Made by a program: the position numbers and the translations under genes. From positions 186,001 to 250,000 of the forward strand of contig JADJNS010000008.1 of NCBI GenBank assembly GCA_016714225.1: DNA of 64,000 bases, read 5' to 3'. A model generated the notes under the pieces. That model saw nothing but the letters and a program-made list of their open reading frames with translations, had not been told where the DNA came from and ran no database searches. This document shows, piece by piece, positions 9,122-15,873 of the stretch; within the stretch, counting starts at the first letter, position 1; each line of letters opens with the position of its first letter. The stretch comes from Archangiaceae bacterium (lineage in GTDB: Bacteria > Myxococcota > Myxococcia > Myxococcales > Myxococcaceae).

Positions 9122-9304
9122 ATGCAAGGCACAGCAACGAAACGACAAAAGGAACAAGCCCGTCTGGAGCACCGGCAGAAGAAGGACGCCGAGAAGGCAC
9201 AGCGGAAGAAGGAAAAGTCGGAGCGTGGTCCGCGCGAAAACGGCGTAGATCCGGACATCGCCGGCATCGTTCCGGGGCCGCAGCCGCTTCCAGAGGGATT
9301 TTAA
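9122..9304 (+). CDS. Small basic protein of unknown function
   Basis: 60 residues, preceded by a near-perfect Shine-Dalgarno AGGAGG at 9111-9116. The first 37 residues are almost all Lys, Arg, Gln, Glu and Ala (TKRQKEQARLEHRQ and onward), predicted to be a long charged helix. The last 20 form a Pro/Gly/Ile tail with DPDIAGIVPGPQP. The layout of a charged helix followed by that tail is one I recall from short conserved proteins in delta-type proteobacteria and relatives, without an assigned role. It lies between the cold-shock terminator and the NYN-LOTUS gene (12-bp gap), so binding to RNA or ribosomes is plausible, but this is inferred from charge and context only. Confidence 0.75.
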   Translation: MQGTATKRQKEQARLEHRQKKDAEKAQRKKEKSERGPRENGVDPDIAGIVPGPQPLPEGF

Positions 9305-9316
9305 GTCAGGCCCCCG

Positions 9317-10168
9317 ATGGCCGAGCCCCTGCGCATCGCGCTGTTCATCGACTTCGAGAACCTGGTGACCAACACCGGGATCACGGCGTCGAGCTTCGAT
9401 CTCCAGCCGTCTCTCGACCGCTTGCTGGAGAAGGGCAAGGTCATCTACCGCCGGGCGTATTGTGATTGGGCACGCTTTCGCGACGCGAAGGCGCACCTTC
9501 ACGAGCACGGCGTCGATCTGATCGATGTGCCGCCCTCGACCCGTTCTGGCAAGAACGGCGCCGACATGCGGCTGGTGATCGACGCGCTTGAGCTCTGCTA
9601 CGCGCGCGAGCACATCAACACCTTCGTGATCGCCTCGGGTGACAGCGATTTCTGCCCGCTGGCGTACAAGCTGCGCGAGAACGACCGGCAGGTCATCGGC
9701 CTGGCGGTGAAGCAGGCGACGTCGCCGATGTTCGTGAAGGCCTGCGACGAGTTCATCTACCTGGGGTCGGGGCGCGCGCATGCGCCTGCGGCCGCCAAGT
9801 CAGGTCACTCCAAGCGCGGCGGAGCAGCGGCTTCGGCCAGCGGCGGCGACTCGAAGAAGCGCGAAGTGCCGGCGATCGCCCGCGAGGTGGTGCAGAGCCT
9901 GCTGTCGCGCGCGACGGGCCCGCTCAACCCCTCGTTCATCAAAGAGGCGCTGGTTCGCAAGGTGCCCGACTTCGACGAGCGCGAGCACGGCTTCTCGACC
10001 TTCTCCCGCCTGCTCGAGGCGATGGAAAAAGAGGGCCTGCTCAAGCGCATGCAGCAGGGCCGCCAGTGGTACGTGGTTCCCGTCGACGGGGCGTCTCCGC
10101 CTGCGCCGCTCTCTGCGAAAGACGAAGAGAGCGACGAGGAAGAAGTCATTCCCGACCCGGAAGATTGA
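9317..10168 (+). CDS. NYN-domain (PIN-like) protein with C-terminal OST-HTH/LOTUS domain
   Basis: 283 residues. Residues 5-150 are a NYN/LabA-type PIN-like nuclease domain with acidic residues at the expected sites: Asp12 (FIDFEN), Asp83 and Asp89 (ADMRLVID), and Asp109/Asp111 (SGDSDF). A Ser/Gly/Ala/Lys linker follows (about 155-180), then a LOTUS winged-helix domain (about 183-265). LOTUS domains bind RNA, and NYN-LOTUS proteins are predicted RNases or RNA-silencing factors across bacteria and eukaryotes. The acidic C-terminus (DEESDEEE) is unusual. The start is ATG 9317, 12 bases after the small basic gene, so co-transcription is likely. The RNA substrate is unknown. Confidence 0.92.
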   Translation: MAEPLRIALFIDFENLVTNTGITASSFDLQPSLDRLLEKGKVIYRRAYCDWARFRDAKAHLHEHGVDLIDVPPSTRSGKNGADMRLVIDALELCYAREHINTFVIASGDSDFCPLAYKLRENDRQVIGLAVKQATSPMFVKACDEFIYLGSGRAHAPAAAKSGHSKRGGAAASASGGDSKKREVPAIAREVVQSLLSRATGPLNPSFIKEALVRKVPDFDEREHGFSTFSRLLEAMEKEGLLKRMQQGRQWYVVPVDGASPPAPLSAKDEESDEEEVIPDPED

Positions 10169-10225
10169 GACGGGGTCAGGCGGCGGCTCGCCCGCTGACA
10201 CGGCCGTTCACGTTCACGAAACTGC

Positions 10226-10639
10226 TCACCTCGAGAGCTGCGCGCGCATCAGCGGCATCACGCAGCTGACGAGCTCGCCGCAGGCAGTGAGTGACACGCA
10301 GCGCTTGCCTTCGGCGACCTGCGGCGCGCTGAGCTGTGGCGCCAGGCGGTCGCACTGGCCGGCGATGGCCTCGTCGGTGGAGTCGGTCTTCCACTCGGCC
10401 AGCGCCTGGGGAATCAGCTCTTCGCGGCTCGCCTCGGCGATGCCTTTGGGGGTGTTCAGCTCGCGGCGCAGATCGACCAGCGCGGGGATGAACGCGTCGG
10501 TGCAGGCGCGCTGGCGTTGAAAGAGCTGCACGCAGGTGCCGCGCGCGTCGGTGAGCGCCGCCTTGGCGGCCTGGGTCTCGGGAGTGTCCTGACGGTCGCA
10601 GGCGGTGAGGGCGAAGGTGACGGCGATGAGGGTGCGCAT
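10226..10639 (-). CDS. Small lipoprotein of unknown function
   Basis: 137 residues starting at ATG 10639, which has AAGGAGC at a good distance; the frame is open upstream, but that part is not signal-like. The signal peptide MRTLIAVTFALTAC ends in lipobox LTAC (Cys14). The mature part is helical with five further Cys residues (GTCVQLF, RACTD, GQCDR, KRCVSLTACGELVSC), suggesting disulphides in the periplasm. It is downstream of the ECF sigma gene and a one-helix membrane protein on the same strand, with a 63-bp gap and its own ribosome-binding site. I do not recognise the family. Confidence 0.75.
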   Translation of the reverse strand: MRTLIAVTFALTACDRQDTPETQAAKAALTDARGTCVQLFQRQRACTDAFIPALVDLRRELNTPKGIAEASREELIPQALAEWKTDSTDEAIAGQCDRLAPQLSAPQVAEGKRCVSLTACGELVSCVMPLMRAQLSR

Positions 10640-10702
10640 GTGGGTTGCTCCTTGGGGTGGGTGGGTGCTGCTCACTTCGCCCGAAAGAACGCGCGCCGAA
10701 CT

Positions 10703-10921
10703 TCAGCGTGACACGAACACCCGAAACACCGCCCAGGCGATGAAGCCCACCGCGGCGAGCGCCACCAGCCAGGGCTCGATGCGGCGGCGCCAGAGGCTCT
10801 TCGCCCGGCCGCCCGGCTCACGCGCTTCGGCGGCGGCTGCGGCGAAGGCGCGTGCGGCGGCGTCGTGCACCGCGCGCTGGTCGGGAGCGGAAGGCGGCTC
10901 GGGCAGGGTGGGGTCGGTCAT
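10703..10921 (-). CDS. Single-pass membrane protein downstream of an ECF sigma gene
   Basis: 72 residues: a Pro/Ala-rich cytoplasmic N-terminal part of about 48 residues, one hydrophobic helix (PWLVALAAVGFIAWAVFRVF), and four residues after it. It overlaps the sigma gene by ATGA, so translation is coupled. Position and topology fit a minimal anti-sigma factor or anchor, but there is no HxxxCxxC zinc motif, so the function is inferred only from context. Confidence 0.65.
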   Translation of the reverse strand: MTDPTLPEPPSAPDQRAVHDAAARAFAAAAAEAREPGGRAKSLWRRRIEPWLVALAAVGFIAWAVFRVFVSR

Positions 10922-11469
10922 TTCTCGTCGCGCTCCATCATCGCCTTGAGCTGCTCGCGGGCGCGAGAGAGCCGCTGGCGAAACGCCTCGGGCTTGATGC
11001 CCAGCACCAAAGCGGCCTCGCTCGGCTCGAAGCCCTCGCCGGCCACCAGCGCCAGCGCCTCGCGGTACTTGAGGGGCAGCTGCCCGAACGCGCGGCTCAC
11101 GTGCTGCTGCTCCTGGTGGGTCGAGGCGCTCGCTTCGGGCGTCTGCTCGTCGCGGCGGCCCTGACCCCAGCTGAGCAGTTGGTCGAGCCGCGAGCCGTCG
11201 AGCAGGCTCCAGCGGCGGTGGCTCAAGAACAGGTTGCGGGCCACCGTGAACAGCCAGGCGCGCAGCACGGTGTCGTCGCGCAGCCAGGGCGCCTCTTCGG
11301 CCAGCTTGAGCCAGGTGTCCTGGGTGAGCTCGAGCGCGGTGGCGTCGTGCTGGGTGAGCCGGCGCAAGAAGCGCAAGAGCCCCGGCTGGTAGCGCGCGAA
11401 CGCCCGCTCGAACGCCTGGGCGTCGCCGCGCTTGAGCTGCGCCACCCCGTCGACGTCGGCCCCTGTCAC
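10918..11469 (-). CDS. ECF-family RNA polymerase sigma factor
   Basis: 183 residues from GTG 11469. The frame is open further upstream, but that sequence is antisense to the next gene and not sigma-like. Region 2 is visible as RFLRRLTQHDATALELTQDT with the core-binding and -10 recognition helices (LRAWLFTVARNLFLSHRR). Region 4 is near the C-terminus (LPLKYREALALVAGEG, then a helix-turn-helix with LGIKPEAFRQRLSRAREQL). It is divergent from a small membrane protein, with a palindrome in the intergenic space. The start codon itself lies in another copy of the half-site (CACGTGACA). Confidence 0.9.
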   Translation of the reverse strand: MTGADVDGVAQLKRGDAQAFERAFARYQPGLLRFLRRLTQHDATALELTQDTWLKLAEEAPWLRDDTVLRAWLFTVARNLFLSHRRWSLLDGSRLDQLLSWGQGRRDEQTPEASASTHQEQQHVSRAFGQLPLKYREALALVAGEGFEPSEAALVLGIKPEAFRQRLSRAREQLKAMMERDEK

Positions 11470-11502
11470 GTGTCGCCCGTTCAACTCCAGGGCGGGCCGG
11501 GC

Positions 11503-11528
11503 GTGACAGGAATTCTTTTTCTTGTCAC
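11503..11528. promoter_or_regulatory. Inverted repeat GTGACA-N14-TGTCAC between divergent genes
   Basis: Perfect six-base arms at 11503-11508 and 11523-11528 (seven if flanking C and G are counted). Another TGTCAC half-site is at 11465-11470, over the sigma start codon. It could be an operator controlling the divergent pair or a leader hairpin of the sigma mRNA. Confidence 0.45.
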
Positions 11529-11556
11529 GGAGCGGGACCTTCGGCGTTGTAGCGGC

Positions 11557-11922
11557 ATGCTCGAGTTCTTCATCGCCGGCGGGCCCCCGATGGTGTTCCT
11601 GCTGGTGCTGGGCCTCTTGGCCGTGGTGAGCGCTGCCCGCTTCATGCGCTCGCCCGACGCGCGGCGGGTGGCGACGGTGGTGGCGCTGTCGGTGGCGACG
11701 TTCTTCGCCGCCGTCACCGGGGTGGTGGCCGACCTCTCGGTGTTCACCCACCGCGTGGCGCAGAACGAAGACTGGCTCGAGCACCAACTCGCCGCGGTGG
11801 TGCTGCAGGGGTTCAGCGAGTCGCTCTCGCCGGCGATTCTCGGAGGCACGCTCTTGTGCGTGACGTGGATGCTGATGGCGGTGGGCTACCGGCGGCTTTC
11901 GGCGCGGCTCCCTCCCGCATGA
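11557..11922 (+). CDS. Small three-helix membrane protein, MotA/ExbB-like in topology
   Basis: 121 residues from ATG 11557. Three hydrophobic segments: about 5-28 (GPPMVFLLVLGLLAVVSAARF), 36-60, and 93-115 (LSPAILGGTLLCVTWMLMAVG). The opening FFIAGGPPMVFLLVLG and the SLSPAILGG stretch resemble the start of a MotA/TolQ/ExbB proton-channel protein, which myxobacteria have in many short forms. No TolR/ExbD partner is adjacent. It is divergent from the ECF sigma gene and may be its target. The function is not established. Confidence 0.65.
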   Translation: MLEFFIAGGPPMVFLLVLGLLAVVSAARFMRSPDARRVATVVALSVATFFAAVTGVVADLSVFTHRVAQNEDWLEHQLAAVVLQGFSESLSPAILGGTLLCVTWMLMAVGYRRLSARLPPA

Positions 11923-11964
11923 TTTGTTTGAAAGTGGGTCGGCTTTGACTTACCAGTCGACCCC

Positions 11965-12294
11965 ATGCCCACCGCGAAAGAGATTCTGGAGACCGAAATT
12001 CCGAAGCGCATTCAGGCCAAGCCGGAGACCGCGAAGGACATCAACGCGGTGATTCACTTCAACATCACCGGCAACGACGGCGGCACCTGGACGCTCGACT
12101 GTACGAAGGCCGACGGGTGGATGAGCTCGGGCGCGACCGGCACCCCGAAGATGACCATCACCTGCAGCAGCGAAGACTTCGTGAAGATCAGCACCAAGCA
12201 GATGAACGCCCAGATGGCGGCGATGCAGGGCAAGCTCAAGTTCAAGCCGATGGACATGGGCCTGGCGATGAAGCTGGGCAAGCTGATGGGCTGA
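11965..12294 (+). CDS. SCP2 sterol-carrier domain protein
   Basis: 109 residues, a complete SCP2 domain with no additions: an N-terminal helix, then beta strands (AVIHFNITGNDGGTWTLDC, TPKMTITCSSEDFVKI) and a Met-rich C-terminal helix (MAAMQGKLKFKPMDMGLAMKLGKLM) of the type that covers the hydrophobic tunnel. SCP2 domains bind fatty acyl-CoA or other lipids. The stop is followed within one base by the CoA-transferase start, so acyl-CoA handling is a reasonable shared theme. Confidence 0.9.
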   Translation: MPTAKEILETEIPKRIQAKPETAKDINAVIHFNITGNDGGTWTLDCTKADGWMSSGATGTPKMTITCSSEDFVKISTKQMNAQMAAMQGKLKFKPMDMGLAMKLGKLMG

Positions 12295-12295
12295 A

Positions 12296-13411
12296 GTGTC
12301 GCTTCCGCTCGAAGGTCTGCGGGTCCTCGACCTGTCGCGGCTCCTACCCGGGCCGTATGCGACGTTGGTGCTCGCAGACCTCGGCGCGACCGTCGACAAG
12401 CTCGAGGAGCCCCAGGGCGGCGATTACATTCGCGCCATGGGCCCCGGGCTGTTCGGGGCGCTCAATCGCAACAAGCGCAGCCTCACGCTCGACCTGAAGG
12501 CGCACCCCGCCGCGCTCAAGCGGCTGGTGAAGAAGTACGACGTGGTGGTCGAGAGCTTTCGCCCCGGAGTGATGGAGAAGCTCGGCCTGGGCTACGCGGC
12601 GCTGGCCGCCGAGCACCCCCCGCTCATCTACGTGTCGATCAGCGGCTACGGGCAGACCGGGCCCGACCGGCTCAGGGCGGGGCACGATCTCGACTACATC
12701 GCGCGCGCCGGCACGCTCGCCTACGGCGGAGAGAAGAACGGCCCGCCGGCGGTGCCCGGTGCCCAGGTGGGTGACATCAGCGGCTCGCTGTTCGGGCTGA
12801 TCGGCCTGTTCGCCGCGCTGTACGAGCGGCAGCGCACCGGCAAGGGGCGCCTGGTCGACATCTCGATGACCGAGACCGCGACCGCGTTCATTCACATGCA
12901 CCTGCAGGCGCGCATGCTGGCGGGCGCCGAGGGCACGCCGCTGGAGCGCGGCACCGACGCGCTCAACGGCGCGTACGCCTGCTACCGGGTCTACGAGACG
13001 AAAGACGGCAAGTACCTGGCGGTGGGCGCGCTCGAGCCGAAGTTCTTCTCGGCGGTGTGCGCGGTGCTGCAGCGGCCCGATCTGATCGAGAACGCGTACG
13101 ACACCTCGGGCGGGAGCGAGCAGGTGCGCGCCGAGCTCGAGCGCATCTTCAAGGGCCGCACCCGGGCCGAGTGGCTTCAGGCGTTCGCCGGCACCGACTG
13201 CTGCGTCGAGCCGGTGAACGAGGGCGACGAGGTGCTGCAAGACGCGCAGCTCAAGGCGCGGGGCCTGTTCGAGGGCGACCAGCTGCGCACTCCGGTGCTG
13301 ATGGGGCCCCTGCCGCGGCGGGCTCCGCCGGCGCTGGGCGAGCACTCGGCCGAGGTCTTCACCGAGGCCGGCTTCAGCCCCGACGAGATTGCTGAGATGC
13401 TGAAGCGGTGA
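12296..13411 (+). CDS. CaiB/BaiF family (class III) CoA-transferase or racemase
   Basis: 371 residues from GTG 12296, two bases after the SCP2 stop. Hallmarks: LEGLRVLDLSRLLPGPYATLVLADLGA at the N-terminus, YVSISGYGQTGP, and GDISGSLFG, where the Asp is the residue that becomes acylated in formyl-CoA transferase. The family includes formyl-CoA transferases, carnitine-CoA transferases and alpha-methylacyl-CoA racemases; the short length and LPG-YA N-terminus resemble the racemase/generic group. The substrate cannot be told from sequence. It overlaps the next gene by GTGA. Confidence 0.92.
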   Translation: MSLPLEGLRVLDLSRLLPGPYATLVLADLGATVDKLEEPQGGDYIRAMGPGLFGALNRNKRSLTLDLKAHPAALKRLVKKYDVVVESFRPGVMEKLGLGYAALAAEHPPLIYVSISGYGQTGPDRLRAGHDLDYIARAGTLAYGGEKNGPPAVPGAQVGDISGSLFGLIGLFAALYERQRTGKGRLVDISMTETATAFIHMHLQARMLAGAEGTPLERGTDALNGAYACYRVYETKDGKYLAVGALEPKFFSAVCAVLQRPDLIENAYDTSGGSEQVRAELERIFKGRTRAEWLQAFAGTDCCVEPVNEGDEVLQDAQLKARGLFEGDQLRTPVLMGPLPRRAPPALGEHSAEVFTEAGFSPDEIAEMLKR

Positions 13412-14856
13412 AGCGGTGGGTCTCGGCGGTGGGGTTCTTGATGCTCTCGTGCGGAGCCGAGAGCGCCGAGGCGCCCCGCGCGGTGCTGCGCAACCCCGAC
13501 GCCGCGCAGTGCAAGAGCTTCGCGCAGCTGATGCCGAACTTCCTCGCCCTCATCGACGAGGGGCGCACGCAGAACCTGGCCTGCGTGATCAAGGCGCACC
13601 TGCTCAAGGGCCGCACCGAGAGCGACACGCCGCCGCTCAACGACGTGCTGCGGGCGCTGTTCGGGCTGCTCAACGCTTTCGCGCGCAAGCCCTCCGAGCT
13701 GGGGGCTCCGCTGGGGCAGCTGTGCGCACCCGACGAGCCGCAGTCTGCGTGGCCCGCGGTGCGGCAGGCCAACGAGCTGTGTGAGCTGCGCCGCGCGATG
13801 TACCTGCTGGTGCACGAGGGCAAGGGCATCGACGCGGTGACCCTGGTCGACCCGCAGATCTCGGGGGCGGTCAGCTACATCACCGGCAAGGGAAAAGACG
13901 GCACCGAGCACTACGAGGTGGCGGGCGTGGTGTCGCGCATGTGCAGCCAGAACGCGCAGTGCCAGCTGTCGAACGGGCTCGATCTGCTCATCTCGCTCTC
14001 GGCGTACCTCGAGGGCGCCGACGGCAAGAAGACGCTCGACGATCTGCGCACCCTGGTGAAGAGCCCCCGGATTCAGGCGTTCTTCTCGAGCGAGGGCACC
14101 GACGCGCTCACCGAAGACGGGGCGGTAGCGCTGGCGCGCGTGCTGTTGCCGGCGCTGCAGAACGCCAGCCCGACCGATCTGCAGAACCTGCTCGACCAGC
14201 CTCCCATCAACAAGTTCAAGACCGAGCTGCAGCCGCTGGTCGACGATCTCAAGCAGGTGGTGATGACCCCTGCGCTGGCCGGCCCGCTGAAGAAGACCAT
14301 CAGCTGCTACGTGTGGGCCGACGCGAACCTCGACCTGGTGCGCATGGCGTACCGGCTGGGCTTGCGCGACCGGCTGCCCGAGTTCGGCTTCACCCGCATC
14401 GAACAGCTGATCGAAGACCTGCAGTCGATCGACTCGCGCGGGGCGCTGGTTCACCTGCTGGGTACGGTGGGCAGCGCGCTGCGGGCCGACGAGCAGGCGA
14501 TCGACTCGGCCGCCAGCGTGTGCTCGACGCTGTTCTCGACCAAGAGCGAAGACGGGCAGGCGAAGTCGAACGCCCAGCTGGCGCTGCCCGTGGTGGGCGA
14601 CTTGTTCGCGGCCGGAGTCGCCTCGGAGGCGCTCTGTGCGATCGACACCCTCGTGTGGGGATGTGCGGGTGGGGCTCAGCCGGCGTGCATGGCGACGACC
14701 CGCCGGCCGCCTTCGGGTGGTGTTGTTCCTGCGGCTTGTTCGAACGGTGGCGTGGCGTGTTGTAGGCACTGCGCGGCGGGAGAGCAGCCCTGTGGCGATG
14801 CGTGTATTTCGAGTGACGCGACCTGTGCGGTCAGCGGCGGGTGCGCCTGCCCGTAG
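13408..14856 (+). CDS. Large lipoprotein with Cys-rich C-terminus, unknown function
   Basis: 482 residues from GTG 13408, overlapping the CoA-transferase stop by four bases. Signal peptide with lipobox LMLSC (Cys15). The long middle part is helical and Leu/Ala-rich without a recognisable domain. The final 60 residues are dense in Cys (about 14), including CGDACISSDATC, a short module often repeated in myxobacterial secreted proteins. It is probably an outer-membrane or periplasmic lipoprotein. It is the last gene of the SCP2-CaiB operon and is followed by a GC-rich repeat. The link to lipid metabolism is by position only. Confidence 0.75.
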   Translation: MKRWVSAVGFLMLSCGAESAEAPRAVLRNPDAAQCKSFAQLMPNFLALIDEGRTQNLACVIKAHLLKGRTESDTPPLNDVLRALFGLLNAFARKPSELGAPLGQLCAPDEPQSAWPAVRQANELCELRRAMYLLVHEGKGIDAVTLVDPQISGAVSYITGKGKDGTEHYEVAGVVSRMCSQNAQCQLSNGLDLLISLSAYLEGADGKKTLDDLRTLVKSPRIQAFFSSEGTDALTEDGAVALARVLLPALQNASPTDLQNLLDQPPINKFKTELQPLVDDLKQVVMTPALAGPLKKTISCYVWADANLDLVRMAYRLGLRDRLPEFGFTRIEQLIEDLQSIDSRGALVHLLGTVGSALRADEQAIDSAASVCSTLFSTKSEDGQAKSNAQLALPVVGDLFAAGVASEALCAIDTLVWGCAGGAQPACMATTRRPPSGGVVPAACSNGGVACCRHCAAGEQPCGDACISSDATCAVSGGCACP

Positions 14857-14866
14857 CCCTTCGGGG

Positions 14867-14938
14867 GCGGGCTTCGGGCTTCGGTTTTCGACCTACCGGT
14901 TTGGGGGCTCGCAATCCGGGCGCGGGCGCGGGCGCGGG
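14867..14938. repeat. Intergenic GC-rich repeat, copy 1
   Basis: The stretch has GCGGGCTTCGGGCTTCG, then CCTACCGGTTT, and ends in GGGCGC units in a short tandem run. The same parts in the same order occur at 39773-39840. Both copies lie just after the stop of a plus-strand gene and before a convergent minus-strand gene. Confidence 0.5.
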
Positions 14939-14958
14939 AACGTTGCGTCGGTGGTGGG

Positions 14959-15873
14959 TCAGATGCGCCAGGTCAGCCGCGCTCCGACGATCACGTCTTG
15001 CCTCGCGGTGCCTGCCAGCGGCCTCGTCGCGGCGAGCTCGATGCCCAGGCGGAAGATGCGGAACCGCAGGGCCGCGGTCGGCGCGAAGAACGAGCGACCT
15101 GCCAGGCCTCCGCTCAGGTCGACCACCAGGCTGAACCAGCTGAACGGGGTGAGCGCTGCGCCGATCATGCCGACCAGCGTCACGGCCGGCAGCGGCGCGG
15201 GCCCGATGCCAACGGTGAAGCCGACTCCGGCGTAGCCGTGCACTTCGAGCCAGGTGGTCGCGCGCAGCGAGACGCTGTGGCCCAGCTCAGCCCCGGTGTT
15301 GCGCGTGCCGGGAATGTTCGAGGCGGTCGGCAGCAGCACCCTGAGGCTCAGCGCTCCGGCGAGCGAATCGGTCTGGTACAGCTGCCGCGAGCCGCCCAGG
15401 GTGAGATCTCCCAGGTTGGGGCTCGAGAAGTAGCCCGCCGGTGAGATGACCGCGTTCACCGTGTACTCCCAGTCGATCGCCGCGAAGGTGGCGAACAGCT
15501 CGGTCTTGGGGTCGATCGCCCAGGCGCCGAAGAACAGCAGCTGGCTGCTCACGTTGCCGTAGAAGTTCGGCGTGTCGATGATCGCGCCGAAGTTGAAGCC
15601 CACGCCCACTTCCGAGCGCGGGCACGCGCGCCGGCCCAGCGTCAGATCGGCCGCCGCGTAACCCAGGAACACCGGGCCCTCGATGAGGCCCGGCGACCTC
15701 CACCGCGCGCAGGCCAGCGGCACCGGCTCGGGTGGCGCCTCGACCTTCACCTCGGCCACTTGCGGCGCAACCGTGGTCTCGTTCGACACCGGCGCCTCGG
15801 TCACTGCCGGGGCTTCGGTCGCGGGCGGCGCGTCGGCCTGGGCCAGCAGCGCGCCGAGCAGCAGGGCGATCAT
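14959..15873 (-). CDS. Predicted outer-membrane beta-barrel or periplasmic protein
   Basis: 304 residues from ATG 15873, overlapping the stop of the PHP-domain gene by ATGA. A short signal peptide (MIALLLGALLAQA) is followed by a Thr/Pro/Val linker. Residues from about 70 on alternate polar and hydrophobic in strand-length blocks rich in Gly, aromatic residues and Ser, as in outer-membrane porin-like barrels, and the protein ends in the strand-like VIVGARLTWRI. A Cys pair (LACARW, RRACPR) lies before the barrel. It is the last gene of a three-gene unit. No specific transport role can be given. Confidence 0.7.
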   Translation of the reverse strand: MIALLLGALLAQADAPPATEAPAVTEAPVSNETTVAPQVAEVKVEAPPEPVPLACARWRSPGLIEGPVFLGYAAADLTLGRRACPRSEVGVGFNFGAIIDTPNFYGNVSSQLLFFGAWAIDPKTELFATFAAIDWEYTVNAVISPAGYFSSPNLGDLTLGGSRQLYQTDSLAGALSLRVLLPTASNIPGTRNTGAELGHSVSLRATTWLEVHGYAGVGFTVGIGPAPLPAVTLVGMIGAALTPFSWFSLVVDLSGGLAGRSFFAPTAALRFRIFRLGIELAATRPLAGTARQDVIVGARLTWRI

